Made by a program: the position numbers and the translations under genes
The notes under the pieces: generated by a model
The model's database searches: none
Seen by the model: only the letters and a program-made list of their open reading frames with translations
Told to the model about the DNA's origin: nothing
Shown here: piece by piece, positions 42,287 to 51,690 of the stretch
How positions within the stretch are numbered: the first letter of the stretch is position 1
How the letters are laid out: every line of letters begins with the position of its first letter
Assembly: GCA_017794825.1 (NCBI GenBank)
Contig: CP051237.1
Span: forward strand, 4,544,501-4,608,500
Source: Pararhizobium sp.
Lineage (GTDB): Bacteria > Pseudomonadota > Alphaproteobacteria > Rhizobiales > Rhizobiaceae
DNA: 64,000 bases
Direction: 5' to 3'

Positions 42287-43285
42287 ATGCATGGTACCGC
42301 CCGAAAAGATGATCCTGCTTTCAGTGCAATTTCGCTATTGCAAATGGGGCCTTACCTTGCGAAATCGAACGTCGACGCCATCGAGTTCATAGGCTGTCTC
42401 GGAGTATCGCCGAACCTGTTTCAACAGCACGACGCCTGGTTCGAGCGCGACATGGTGCTGAAAGCTGGAAGCGAACTTGCACGAACCACTGGAAACCCCT
42501 TCGCTGGCGCTTATGCGGGCAACGATGTTCCGATCCCTGACTTCGGTTCCTGGGGAACAATCGTAAGTCAGGCAGAAACTCTGAAGCAGGCATGCAGGCT
42601 TATGAGCGGGAAGCTGCATCTGGTGGAACGCGGTTCACTCATATCCGCGATCGATTTTTCCGACAAACTCAGACTGGCATTCACTTTTGTCGGTTCTGTT
42701 TGCGAGGACCCTTTACAAATCAAGCTGGCAACCATCGCCATGATGAAAAATGTCGCCCTTCAGTGCGGCGTTCCCGATGCCGTCCGTGTTCATCTGACAA
42801 TGCCATGGAGCTACAAGGCTCGCCATCTCGATGAAGCTTTTGGCGAGCGTATCGAGTTCGGAAGCACATTCGATGGAATCGAGATCGATAATGACGTTCT
42901 TGCGCTTTGCCCGGCGACGTCCTCGAAACCGGACATGACCACTCGCTCCATCGATACGACGATTGCGACGGCGCGCCTGATTGACGATCTGTTGCCCCTT
43001 GGAAAGAGCTCGATCCATCAGGTCGCCAACATGTTGTCATTGTCGGTTCGAACACTGCAGAGACGGCTTAAACATTGCGGCGTAGATTATGAAGATCTTC
43101 TGGACCTCACACGACGTGATTCCGCCATTGCCTGCCTGGCGGACGGCGCCTCTGACATGGCCGAACTCGCAATGCGGGTTGGTTACAGCGACCCGGCCAA
43201 TTTCACCAGGGCTTTCAAAAGATGGACCGGTCAGCCTCCAACAAGGTACAGGCCGCCCTTGGACGGACAGATTGTCACCAAATGA
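42287..43285 (+). CDS. AraC family transcriptional regulator
   Basis: About 332 residues from the ATG at 42287, which has GGAGG eight bases upstream; the GTG at 42269 is an in-frame alternative. An N-terminal ligand-binding domain of the arabinose-binding-like AraC_N type is followed by two C-terminal helix-turn-helices: SIHQVANMLSLSVRTLQRRLKHCGVDYEDLLDLTRR and MAELAMRVGYSDPANFTRAFKRWTG. It lies 94 bp upstream of the arylsulfatase gene on the same strand and is a candidate activator of it. Confidence 0.88.
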   Translation: MHGTARKDDPAFSAISLLQMGPYLAKSNVDAIEFIGCLGVSPNLFQQHDAWFERDMVLKAGSELARTTGNPFAGAYAGNDVPIPDFGSWGTIVSQAETLKQACRLMSGKLHLVERGSLISAIDFSDKLRLAFTFVGSVCEDPLQIKLATIAMMKNVALQCGVPDAVRVHLTMPWSYKARHLDEAFGERIEFGSTFDGIEIDNDVLALCPATSSKPDMTTRSIDTTIATARLIDDLLPLGKSSIHQVANMLSLSVRTLQRRLKHCGVDYEDLLDLTRRDSAIACLADGASDMAELAMRVGYSDPANFTRAFKRWTGQPPTRYRPPLDGQIVTK

Positions 43286-43379
43286 CAACTAGGCAATGTT
43301 GCGGCGTCCCGGTGAAATAAACTAATTTGGATAAAATGGTCGCCACCAACCAAGTGGTGGAATTTGGTGGGAGGAACAA

Positions 43380-45731
43380 ATGAAATCCGCATTTATTTAC
43401 ACGACCTGCCTCGTGGCGGCGATATTCGGAAGTTTTGGCTATGCCGTTGCTCAGCAACCAGCGCCGAACCGCGAAATCCTTCCGCTGGCGGAGCCCGAGC
43501 CACCCACATATGATGAACTTGACGCCCGCAATGCAACGCCGCCGCCGCGATTTGAGGTAAAGGCGCCGGAAGGCGCGCCCAACGTCGTTATCGTGCTTAT
43601 CGACGACATCGGATTCGGAGGGCCGAGCACTTTTGGCGGTCCGATCGCGACGCCTGCTCTTGACGCGCTGGCGGCCGAAGGACTGAGTTTCACTCATTTT
43701 CATACGACAGCGCTTTGCTCGCCAACGCGCAACGCGCTCAAGACCGGGCGCAATCATCATCAGACCAATACCGGCTCGATCATGGAAACGGCGACCGCCT
43801 TTCCAGGCAATACCGGGCAGGTGCCAAACAGCGTCGCCCCCGTTGCTGAAATGCTCCGTCTGAACGGATACAGCACTGGCGCGTTCGGCAAGTGGCATGA
43901 GACGGCGGCCTGGGAGACGAGCGTATCCGGTCCCTTTGATCGCTGGCCGACCCACCAGGGCTTCGACAAATTCTATGGCTTCATAGGCGGCGAGACCGAC
44001 CAGTGGTACCCGCTTGTCTATGACGGGGTCACCAAGGTAACGCCGCCGCAATTTGACGGGTATCACTTCACCGTCGACATGACCAACCAGGCCATCCAGT
44101 GGATGAAGGCGCAGCAGTCCATGACGCCGGACAAGCCGTTCTTCATGTATTATGCGACGGGCGCCGTTCACGCGCCGCATCATGTGCCGAAGGAATGGGC
44201 TGACCGCTATAAAGGCCAGTTCGACAAAGGCTGGGACGAGGTGCGGGATGAAACGCTGGCGCGCCAAAAGGAAATGGGAGTCGTACCGCAGAATACTGTG
44301 CTCGCTGATCGTCCAACGGATTTGTCCGCCTGGGCCGACCTGCCCGAAGACAGCCGCCGGCTGTTTGCGCGGCAGGCGGAGGTGTTCGCCGGATTCCTGT
44401 CGCACACCGACGACCAGGTCGGCCGTCTGATTGACGCGTTGCGTGATATCGACGAACTGGACAACACCCTGATTTTCTACATAGCAGGCGACAACGGCAC
44501 CAGCGCCGAGGGTGGTTTTGTCGGAATGTACAACGAAATGACCTATTTCAATCAGGTCACCGAGAGCGTCGATGACCTGCTTCCGCTGATCGACGAGTGG
44601 GGTGGTCCATTCACCTTCCCGCACATGTCCGCAGGCTGGGCGGTCGCTTTCGATGCCCCGTTTGCCTGGACAAAGCAGGTCGCTTCCGATTTCGGCGGCA
44701 CGCGCAACGGAATGGTCGTTCACTGGCCGCAGGGCATCGAGGCGCCAGGCATTCGCACGCAATTCTCGCATGTGATTGATGTTGCGCCGACAATATTGGA
44801 AGCCGCGGGTCTTCCAGAGCCAAAGAGCGTCAATGGCACGGTACAGGTCCCGATGGCGGGTACGAGCATGCTCTATGCCTTCAACGACCCTGACGCGCTG
44901 GAACGGCACACGACGCAGTACTTCGAAATGTTCGGAAACCGCGCAATCTATCGCGATGGCTGGTTTGCCCGGACGCTGCATCGTGCGCCGTGGCAGACGG
45001 GAGAGCAGAAACCGCTGACAGACGATGTCTGGGAGCTTTACGACACACGCGACGACTTTAGTTTGACGCGCGATCTCGCCGGTGACCAGCCGGAGAAACT
45101 TGCCGAGCTCGAAGCGCTGTTCATGGACGAGGCGCGCAAGTACCACGTGCTGCCGATTGACGACCGGACGGTCGAACGCACCAACGCTGCGGTCGCCGGC
45201 CGCCCGGACGTGATGGGAGGTCGCAAGTCGCTGACTTTGTATGCCGGCATGGACGGCATGCTCGAGAACACTTTTATCAATGTCAAGAACGCGTCCGTCA
45301 CCATCACCGCAAACGTCGACATCCCGGAGGGAGGGGCGCAGGGCGTCATCCTGACGCAAGGCGGCCGTTTTGGCGGCTGGTCGCTGTACATGGATGAAGG
45401 AAAGCCGATCTACACCTACAATTGGCTGGGAATCGATCGCTACACTGTGGCGGCCGATGAAGCGCTCGCTGCGGGTCCGGCCGAAATCGTGCTCGAGTTC
45501 GCCTATGACGGCGGCGGCCTCGGCAAAGGCGGTCAGGCGACGCTGAGCGTCGACGGAACAGTCGTTGCGGAGGGGCGGGTCGAAAAAACACAGCCGCTCA
45601 TTTTCTCGGCGGACGAGACGGCGGATGTCGGCCTCGACAACCAGACGCCGGTTGCTGAAGGCATCGGCATAGGACGGGACGAAACCCGCTTCACCGGGAC
45701 GATCCGGAAGGTCGTCGTCGATGTGAAGTAG
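43380..45731 (+). CDS. periplasmic type I arylsulfatase
   Basis: 783 residues with a signal peptide (MKSAFIYTTCLVAAIFGSFG...). Metal ligands are in VVIVLIDDIGFGG. The formylglycine site is C113-S-P-T-R117 (CSPTRNALKTGR), followed by GKWHE, HAPHHVP and GDNGTSAEGG. This is the Cys-type motif that must be oxidised to formylglycine by FGE or an anaerobic enzyme, neither of which is seen in the window. A C-terminal beta-sandwich of about 180 residues follows. It hydrolyses sulfate esters. Substrates could be host or algal sulfated glycans, or the strain's own sulfated polysaccharide. Confidence 0.92.
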   Translation: MKSAFIYTTCLVAAIFGSFGYAVAQQPAPNREILPLAEPEPPTYDELDARNATPPPRFEVKAPEGAPNVVIVLIDDIGFGGPSTFGGPIATPALDALAAEGLSFTHFHTTALCSPTRNALKTGRNHHQTNTGSIMETATAFPGNTGQVPNSVAPVAEMLRLNGYSTGAFGKWHETAAWETSVSGPFDRWPTHQGFDKFYGFIGGETDQWYPLVYDGVTKVTPPQFDGYHFTVDMTNQAIQWMKAQQSMTPDKPFFMYYATGAVHAPHHVPKEWADRYKGQFDKGWDEVRDETLARQKEMGVVPQNTVLADRPTDLSAWADLPEDSRRLFARQAEVFAGFLSHTDDQVGRLIDALRDIDELDNTLIFYIAGDNGTSAEGGFVGMYNEMTYFNQVTESVDDLLPLIDEWGGPFTFPHMSAGWAVAFDAPFAWTKQVASDFGGTRNGMVVHWPQGIEAPGIRTQFSHVIDVAPTILEAAGLPEPKSVNGTVQVPMAGTSMLYAFNDPDALERHTTQYFEMFGNRAIYRDGWFARTLHRAPWQTGEQKPLTDDVWELYDTRDDFSLTRDLAGDQPEKLAELEALFMDEARKYHVLPIDDRTVERTNAAVAGRPDVMGGRKSLTLYAGMDGMLENTFINVKNASVTITANVDIPEGGAQGVILTQGGRFGGWSLYMDEGKPIYTYNWLGIDRYTVAADEALAAGPAEIVLEFAYDGGGLGKGGQATLSVDGTVVAEGRVEKTQPLIFSADETADVGLDNQTPVAEGIGIGRDETRFTGTIRKVVVDVK

Positions 45732-45905
45732 CTGCGTCAGCACATACCCCGCGCTGGCGCGATGAATCGAACTTGCGCTATGTTGCAGACTGGACGTTCA
45801 AAACCGGACTGTCCGGATCGTTTGCTGCGTGACATGTCGGGCGGCGGGATTGCCAACTCACCTCATGCGCGCACGTCAATCAGCGTGCAATGTCTGCGCC
45901 ACTGA

Positions 45906-46049
45906 CGACACACTCTGTCGGGGCTTCGCCAGGAAACGCATTATCTGTTCGGGCTCCATCGGGGGGCTGATGAAATACCCCTGGATAACGAGTCCCCCCA
46001 CGCTGGCGATCGCGGCGGCTTGCTCTTCCGTCTCGACGCCTTCGACCAC
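45906..46049 (-). pseudogene. displaced 3'-end fragment of the GGDEF-EAL gene
   Basis: 144 bp matching 47948-48091 with no gaps and about nine mismatches. In the minus-strand frame it encodes VVEGVETEEQAAAIASVGGL, then VIQGYFISPPMEPEQIMRFL, the last part of an EAL domain. The frame continues past 45906 to a stop at 45876 with a different C-terminus (SVAQTLHAD). It has no start of its own and begins 27 bp beyond the LysR gene's stop. Confidence 0.88.
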
Positions 46050-46075
46050 CTGGAGCCCGTTACGGACATTCGGGC

Positions 46076-46984
46076 CTAGATGTTGGTTTTCTCTCTGCTT
46101 TGCTGCCGAAGGCTCTCGAGAAACAAGGAAAAGGCATGGGTCGGATGACGCCGGCTCGAATAGAAAGCGTGATAGCCCGGGAACGGCGGGCACCAGTCGT
46201 CGAGCACCTCGGCTAATCGCCCGTCTTTCAGAAGGGGCGCGGCGAGGTCTTCCAGCATGTAGGCGAGGCCCATTCCCGCGCAGGCCGCGCCTACGAGCGC
46301 ATCGCCGTCATTGACGACGACCGAAGGGGAAACTTTCACCGTCTCCGCTTGTCCGTCCTTTTCGAACGCCCAGGGCGACAGAGCGCCGCCCGCGTTTCTG
46401 TAGCCGATGCAGCGATGCGCCGACAGGTCGCGCGGTGTGCGCGGCGGATCGCGGCTTGCAAGGTACTGCGCCGCGCACACAACGACAGCTCTCAAGGGCG
46501 GCCCCACGGGCACGGCGATCATGTCCATCTCCAGGTCCTCGCGCAACCGTATTCCGATATCGAACCGCTCGGCGATGATATCAACGTACCTGTTGTCCAC
46601 GCTCAGTTCTCCGTCGATCTCGGGATGGGCCGTGAGCAGCCGCGAAAAGGCCGGCCAGACCAGGGTATCCGCGGCATGCTTTCCGCAGGTCACACGCAGA
46701 CGTCCGCCCGGCTGCTCGCGCAACTGTTCGAGATCCTCGATTTCCGCGTCAATCTCCGCGATGACCGGGGCGAGCGTTCTCAGCAGCCGCTCGCCGGCTG
46801 CGGTGGGCGCCAGGCTGCGCGTCGAGCGTGAGAGCAACCTGATTCCCAATTCGCCCTCAAGGCGCTTTACGGTCTGGCTGACAGCAGACTGGGTCACCCC
46901 CAGGCTGCGCGCCGCGGCAGTGAAGCTACGCTCTTCGGCAACGCGATTGAAGATAACGAGGTCAGACAACGTACGTGGATCCAT
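46076..46984 (-). CDS. LysR family transcriptional regulator
   Basis: 302 residues. The N-terminal winged helix (SDLVIFNRVAEERSFTAAARSLGVTQSAVSQTVKRLEGELGIRLLSRSTR) is followed by a periplasmic-binding-like effector domain with GRLRVTCGKHAADTLVWPAF. It diverges from an SDR gene with a 98-bp spacer, the classic arrangement in which LysR controls the divergent gene. A TTAT-N10-ATAA dyad is present in the spacer. Confidence 0.9.
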   Translation of the reverse strand: MDPRTLSDLVIFNRVAEERSFTAAARSLGVTQSAVSQTVKRLEGELGIRLLSRSTRSLAPTAAGERLLRTLAPVIAEIDAEIEDLEQLREQPGGRLRVTCGKHAADTLVWPAFSRLLTAHPEIDGELSVDNRYVDIIAERFDIGIRLREDLEMDMIAVPVGPPLRAVVVCAAQYLASRDPPRTPRDLSAHRCIGYRNAGGALSPWAFEKDGQAETVKVSPSVVVNDGDALVGAACAGMGLAYMLEDLAAPLLKDGRLAEVLDDWCPPFPGYHAFYSSRRHPTHAFSLFLESLRQQSREKTNI

Positions 46985-46991
46985 TCAGTAA

Positions 46992-47009
46992 TTATACTAA
47001 TGAGAATAA
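46992..47009. promoter_or_regulatory. candidate LysR-type site TTAT-N10-ATAA
   Basis: TTAT (46992-46995) and ATAA (47006-47009) form an AT-rich interrupted dyad in the spacer between the LysR gene and the divergent SDR gene, immediately upstream of the LysR start. The assignment is by position and shape only. Confidence 0.4.
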
Positions 47010-47082
47010 CAAATTTCCAGGCACTAATAGAGCACTGCATAGATGGGCTAATATAACGCAGGCTAGATAAGAGGATCTGACA

Positions 47083-47901
47083 ATGGCAGACAAGGTATGG
47101 TTTATCACCGGAGCTGGCAGGGGGCTGGGGCATCTTCTCGCTCGCGACGCATTGCGCGCCGGCGACAAAGTCGTAGCGACCAGCCGAACTACGGACGGTC
47201 TTGGCGATAGCCTCTCGCCACAAGACGACTCCCTGCTTGTGCTGCCGCTGGACGTGACCGAGGCCGAGGCAGCTTTGGCTGCAAGCGACGCAGCCATCGA
47301 TGCATTCGGACGGATCGATGTCCTGGTCAACAACGCTGGCCGCGCCCAGCTCGGATGGTTCGAGACGATCCCGGAGGAAGATGTGCGCCGCCAGTTCGAA
47401 ATCAACTTCTTTGGAGCCATGAACGTGGCGCGCGCGGTCCTACCCGCAATGCGCAGGCGGCGTTCGGGCCTGGTCGTTACCATCTCGTCGGTAAATGGCC
47501 TCGTTTCGAATCCGGGTGGATCTGTCTACTCGGCGTCCAAGTTTGCGCTCGAAGGTTGGATGGAAGGCCTCGCCGAAGAGATCGAACCGCTTGGCATCCG
47601 CTCGCTTATCGTGGAACCGGGAATGATGCGCACGAACTTTCTCGATCCGTCCAGCGCGCGTCAGGGCGGTATGGACATTGAAGATTATGCCGAGGCTGTG
47701 TCCGGATTCCGGACCTTCATTGCACAAGCGAACGGTGCGCAGCAGAACGATCCCGAGGAGCTTTCCGCCTTGATAGTCGCCGAAGCGTCGTCTCCCGAAC
47801 CCGCACGACGACTGCTGTTCGGCGCCGATGCCCTCGAATGGGCAAGCGCAAAGTGCCAGCAACTCGCTGCCGATATCCACGCCTCAAGCGCACGGGCTTG
47901 A
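47083..47901 (+). CDS. classical short-chain dehydrogenase/reductase
   Basis: 272 residues. Motifs are the NADP-type nucleotide site WFITGAGRGLGHLLARDAL (TGxxxGxG), VLVNNAGRAQ, the catalytic Ser in VTISSVNG and YSASK (YxxxK). GAGGA lies seven bases upstream of the ATG. It reduces or oxidises a carbonyl or alcohol of unknown identity. It is probably induced through the divergent LysR regulator. The pair is bracketed by two copies of the EAL-gene 3' end. Confidence 0.9.
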   Translation: MADKVWFITGAGRGLGHLLARDALRAGDKVVATSRTTDGLGDSLSPQDDSLLVLPLDVTEAEAALAASDAAIDAFGRIDVLVNNAGRAQLGWFETIPEEDVRRQFEINFFGAMNVARAVLPAMRRRRSGLVVTISSVNGLVSNPGGSVYSASKFALEGWMEGLAEEIEPLGIRSLIVEPGMMRTNFLDPSSARQGGMDIEDYAEAVSGFRTFIAQANGAQQNDPEELSALIVAEASSPEPARRLLFGADALEWASAKCQQLAADIHASSARA

Positions 47902-47941
47902 GAACCGGCAAAGGCGGCTTCCCAGATCTGTAAGGAACAGT

Positions 47942-49825
47942 TCAACCCGACACACTCCGGAGAGGCTTTGCCAGGAAACGCATTATCTGATCGGGTTCCA
48001 TCGGGGGGCTGATGAAATATCCCTGGATAACGAATCCCCCCACGCTGGCGATCGCGGCGGCTTGCTCTTCCGTCTCGACGCCTTCGACCACTGCTTCCAA
48101 TCCCAGAATTTCAGCAAGCTTTATCATGGCGTGAATGACCTCGGCGGCTTCGGGGCTTTCTCCGACTTCCTCCAGGAACGACCGGTCGAGTTTCAGTTTC
48201 GTGATCGGCAACCGCTTCAGATAGCTGAAGTTCGAATAGCCCACCCCGAAATCGTCGAGCGCGATGCGATGGCCGAGCCCGGCAAGCCGGTCCAGATTGT
48301 CCCGGGCCAGGGAGAACTCGTGCAAGAGGGCTGTCTCCGTAACCTCGAACTCCACTCTGCCGGGTGATATTCGCGATTGGGCGACAACGTCACATATTCG
48401 GTCGATCGTGGCAGTCGACAGGATGTCTTGCGCAGAAAGATTGAAAGACACCCGCAGGTCCTCAGGCCAGCTGGCAGCGGCCGCAAGCGCCTTGCGGAGC
48501 AGCACCGGCGTCAGCTTACCCTGCATGTTTGAAGTTTCCGCGACTCGGAAGAACACGTCCGGAGCAATTTCGCCGACGGAGGGACTGTCCCAGCGCGCGA
48601 GCGCCTCGAAACCCTGGGTTCCGCCGGTGATCAGATTGTATTGCGGCTGGAACAGGATCGAAAACTCTTCGTCGAGGTTGCATGTGCGCAACGCCTGATC
48701 AATGTTGAACAGATTCTCCATTTCGTGGGCGATCTGCTCGGTGAAGACGACCACCTCGCCTCTCAGGTTCTTCTTCGCATACGCCAGGGCAAATTCGGCG
48801 CGCTCGATGACGCCGGCCGCTTTCATCGGGGGGTCCATGCACACGAAAAAGCCGCCGGAAACAGACAGGCTCACAGAGTACGCCCCGAGTTCGTACCGCC
48901 CCGCAAGCGACCTTTTCAGCAGCGCCGCAAACCCGCCGGGTTCCCCGATGATCGCCATATCGAAACTGATGATGGCGAATTCGTCGCCGCCCATTCGGAA
49001 GCAGAACGTGTCTTTTCCGGTTGTTGACTTGAGTTTTGAAGCGACCTGCTCAAGCAGACTAGCGCCTGTCGAATGGCCGAAATTGTCGTTGATGCGCTTG
49101 AAACCGTCCAGATTCAGGATCACCAGAGCGAACGGTTGCCGGCGCTTTGACAATCGGTCGAGACTCTCGTCGAGTTCGCGAAGCAGACGCAGCCGGTTGG
49201 GAAGTCCCGTCAGACCATCGGTGTCGGCCTGGCGGCGGGCGACCCGCTCCAGTTCTTCCGCCTTCAACTGTTGCTCCTGCGCGATCCTGCGGGAAGCGAT
49301 CACCTGAAGCATCGCTTTCCTGAAGATCAACCACAGGCCGATGGAAGCAAAAGCCACGCCGAAAGCCATGAACGTCAGTACGAAAGCCTGTTCCTGATGC
49401 TTTTGAAAAATCTGAAACGCCATGGCGCCCAGCGCAATGGCGATACTCAGCAGGATCTGGCGCAGGCTGATGCCGACCGCTGCAAAGACCATGGTCATCA
49501 CGATGAAGTAAACGAGCTTGTACGGATCGAAGGCCAGTTCCACGGCGATCCAGACATTCACCACGATCACGAGATTCGTGACGAACCCCCAGGTCTCCAG
49601 AGTGCTGAAATCCCTCAGTCTGCGGCAATGCCAGTAGCCGAACCCGGTCAGGACCGAGGCTGATGCGGACGCCAGCCCGAGGAAAGCAAGCGCCAGGCCG
49701 TCGCGGTAAGCAAGATGAGCGAGTGTCATCATCGCATAGTAGATCGCCGCCGCAGCCATATAACTGCGAACGATCGGAAGGTAGACCTCGGCGATTTCGA
49801 TTGGCTTGACTTCTGTTATACCCAC
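47942..49825 (-). CDS. membrane-bound GGDEF-EAL c-di-GMP protein
   Basis: 627 residues. Five or six N-terminal membrane helices (about 20-170) and a short coiled linker lead to a GGDEF domain with intact MGGDEF (278-283) and a complete EAL domain: EAL at 407-409, FNLSAQ, EVTETALL, LDDFGVGYS and KLDRSF. Both synthesis and breakdown of c-di-GMP are possible. The GTG start at 49825 lacks a well-spaced ribosome site. The last 48 codons recur as a displaced fragment at 45906-46049. Confidence 0.88.
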   Translation of the reverse strand: MGITEVKPIEIAEVYLPIVRSYMAAAAIYYAMMTLAHLAYRDGLALAFLGLASASASVLTGFGYWHCRRLRDFSTLETWGFVTNLVIVVNVWIAVELAFDPYKLVYFIVMTMVFAAVGISLRQILLSIAIALGAMAFQIFQKHQEQAFVLTFMAFGVAFASIGLWLIFRKAMLQVIASRRIAQEQQLKAEELERVARRQADTDGLTGLPNRLRLLRELDESLDRLSKRRQPFALVILNLDGFKRINDNFGHSTGASLLEQVASKLKSTTGKDTFCFRMGGDEFAIISFDMAIIGEPGGFAALLKRSLAGRYELGAYSVSLSVSGGFFVCMDPPMKAAGVIERAEFALAYAKKNLRGEVVVFTEQIAHEMENLFNIDQALRTCNLDEEFSILFQPQYNLITGGTQGFEALARWDSPSVGEIAPDVFFRVAETSNMQGKLTPVLLRKALAAAASWPEDLRVSFNLSAQDILSTATIDRICDVVAQSRISPGRVEFEVTETALLHEFSLARDNLDRLAGLGHRIALDDFGVGYSNFSYLKRLPITKLKLDRSFLEEVGESPEAAEVIHAMIKLAEILGLEAVVEGVETEEQAAAIASVGGFVIQGYFISPPMEPDQIMRFLAKPLRSVSG

Positions 49826-50331
49826 TCCTCCACAATAGTAATATTTAAATTCTGGACATATATTTATGCTTCAATATTGCTACGATCCATACCAATTATT
49901 ACAGTAGTTGGTTATTGATAGCTGATGGATTTGCTATCAATCTGACAAAGCAGGATTGGACTGTTCCTCTCAGATACAGGCCTGCCTTCAGCGGAGGGGC
50001 ACTTGGGAGGCGATTCCGGGTCCGTTGGCGGCCGGACGAAAAAGGAAAATCGGACAAATGCTTCCAAAAAACAAACCCGACCGAAATCTGTAACGAAATT
50101 GCAAGGTCGTCCTGATTTTATGCCATGACCGATGCTTCCGGAATTCTTCAACTCGAAGCGGTGTTGTTGGCGACTCCCGAGAGCGACAACAATCAGACCC
50201 GCTTATGTCGAGACCTGACGAATAACCTGCAGCCTCGTCTTCTGCCCGTATAGCCTTGCCGCGCCGTCCACAGGCGCAACCAGCCAAACGGGATCATCGA
50301 TAATTATGACGTGTCCATGAAGGATTTCCCC
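49826..50331. other. 506-bp intergenic stretch
   Basis: An AT-rich left part carries the presumed promoter of the GGDEF-EAL gene. A weak TTGTTG/CAACAA dyad lies at 50164-50192. No gene was recognised. Confidence 0.35.
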
Positions 50332-51432
50332 ATGCGAAAAACAACGAACCTGAAACGTCGGGCCGCAACGATGCTCACTGCTGTCGCGACCGCCGCGATG
50401 GTCGCCATCCAGCCCGCCGCCGCCTGCACAAGCTTCCTGCTGCCGACTTCCGACGGTGAAAGCGTCTATGGGCGCACGATGGAATTCGGCTTCCAGCTGG
50501 ATTCGCAAATGATGGTCGTGCCTCGCGGATATTCCTTCACCAGCGTCGTGCCGGACGGCAAGGGCATCGACTGGACCGGCAAATACGGCGTGGTCGGGCT
50601 GAACGCTTTCGACCTGCCGGAGGTGGTTGACGGGGTCAACGAAAAGGGTCTCGCCGGAGGCATTCTCTATTTTCCGGGATACGCCGGTTACGCCGACGCA
50701 AAGACCATTGACGCAAAGAGCGGCCTTGCGCCGTGGGAAGTGCTGACCTGGGCGCTGACCCAGTACACGACCGTGGCCGAGGTGAAAGCGGCGATCGCCG
50801 ATATTTCCGTGGTGGGCGTCGTCGAATCCTCGCTCGGCATGGTGCCGCCGTTCCACTTTGTTTTTCACGACGAGAGCGGCGCCTCGCTGGTGGTCGAGCC
50901 GGTGGACGGCGAACTGAAGATCTACGACAACCCCGTGGGCGTCATGACCAACTCGCCCGGGTTCGACTGGCACCTGACCAATCTCGGCAACTACATCAAA
51001 ATATCGCCGGTCAACGTCGACTCGATGGAAATCTTCGGCGACAAGATCGAGAGCTTCGGCCAGGGATCGGGGCTTCTGGGCATTCCGGGCGACCCGACCC
51101 CGCCGTCGCGGTTCATCCGCGCGCTCGGCTATACGGCGTCCGCCGAACGCGTGCCTTCCGGCATAGAAAGCGTGCGGCTCGCCGAACACATCATCAACAA
51201 TTTCGATATCCCGATCGGCTTCGTGAAGCCGGAAGACGCCAAGGAGTCCCCGGACTATACGCAGTGGTCGGCCATCGCGGATCTCAAGAACCGCCGCTAC
51301 TACGTGAAGAGCTACGAGGACCAGGTTCTGCGCAGCGTGGATCTGATGAGTTTCGATCTCGACGCCAAGGACGTGGTCAAGGCGCCGCTGACGCCCATGA
51401 TGGAACCGCCGGCTCTGGCTTTTCCGAAGTAA
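50332..51432 (+). CDS. periplasmic choloylglycine-hydrolase-family Ntn amidase
   Basis: About 366 residues from the ATG at 50332 (AGGA eight bases upstream); ATG 50317 and GTG 50311 are alternatives. The signal peptide ends at AAAC, which exposes Cys32 as the N-terminal nucleophile (CTSFLLPTSDGESVYGRTMEF), the hallmark of penicillin V acylase/bile salt hydrolase enzymes. GVNEKGLAGGILYF, the downstream NSPGFDWH and a late LKNRRYYVKSYED are also typical. It cleaves a linear amide bond; substrates in Gram-negatives include penicillin V and acyl-homoserine lactones. A terminator follows. Confidence 0.88.
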   Translation: MRKTTNLKRRAATMLTAVATAAMVAIQPAAACTSFLLPTSDGESVYGRTMEFGFQLDSQMMVVPRGYSFTSVVPDGKGIDWTGKYGVVGLNAFDLPEVVDGVNEKGLAGGILYFPGYAGYADAKTIDAKSGLAPWEVLTWALTQYTTVAEVKAAIADISVVGVVESSLGMVPPFHFVFHDESGASLVVEPVDGELKIYDNPVGVMTNSPGFDWHLTNLGNYIKISPVNVDSMEIFGDKIESFGQGSGLLGIPGDPTPPSRFIRALGYTASAERVPSGIESVRLAEHIINNFDIPIGFVKPEDAKESPDYTQWSAIADLKNRRYYVKSYEDQVLRSVDLMSFDLDAKDVVKAPLTPMMEPPALAFPK

Positions 51433-51446
51433 GCGCGAGAACGGGG

Positions 51447-51472
51447 AAGGGCGCCTGCACGGGCGTCCTTTT
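51447..51472 (+). terminator. Rho-independent terminator
   Basis: A nine-pair stem, AAGGGCGCC with GGCGTCCTT (one G-T pair), around a 6-base loop. It is followed by a short T run, 14 bp after the stop of the amidase gene. Confidence 0.7.
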
Positions 51473-51690
51473 CCGGTTTTGGCTGTGTACGGGAAGCGGC
51501 TTTGCCGGATTGCATGCCGGTCGCTTCAAACCACTTCCGCAACGCCCAGCGAAAAGCTATAATTCAACCCTGTCATGTCGCGCATGGTCGCCGCTGTCGC
51601 GCCCTGAAGCCTGTGGCCTGAAGCATGGGTTGACCCCATCCTGACCATTCCAGCGCGATTGCGGACAGGCCTGCAACGAGAGGTCGGGTG

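Noticed and set aside
43275..45743. Minus-strand frame of 822 codons opposite the arylsulfatase
   Set aside because: A shadow frame; the + strand has a signal peptide and catalytic motifs.
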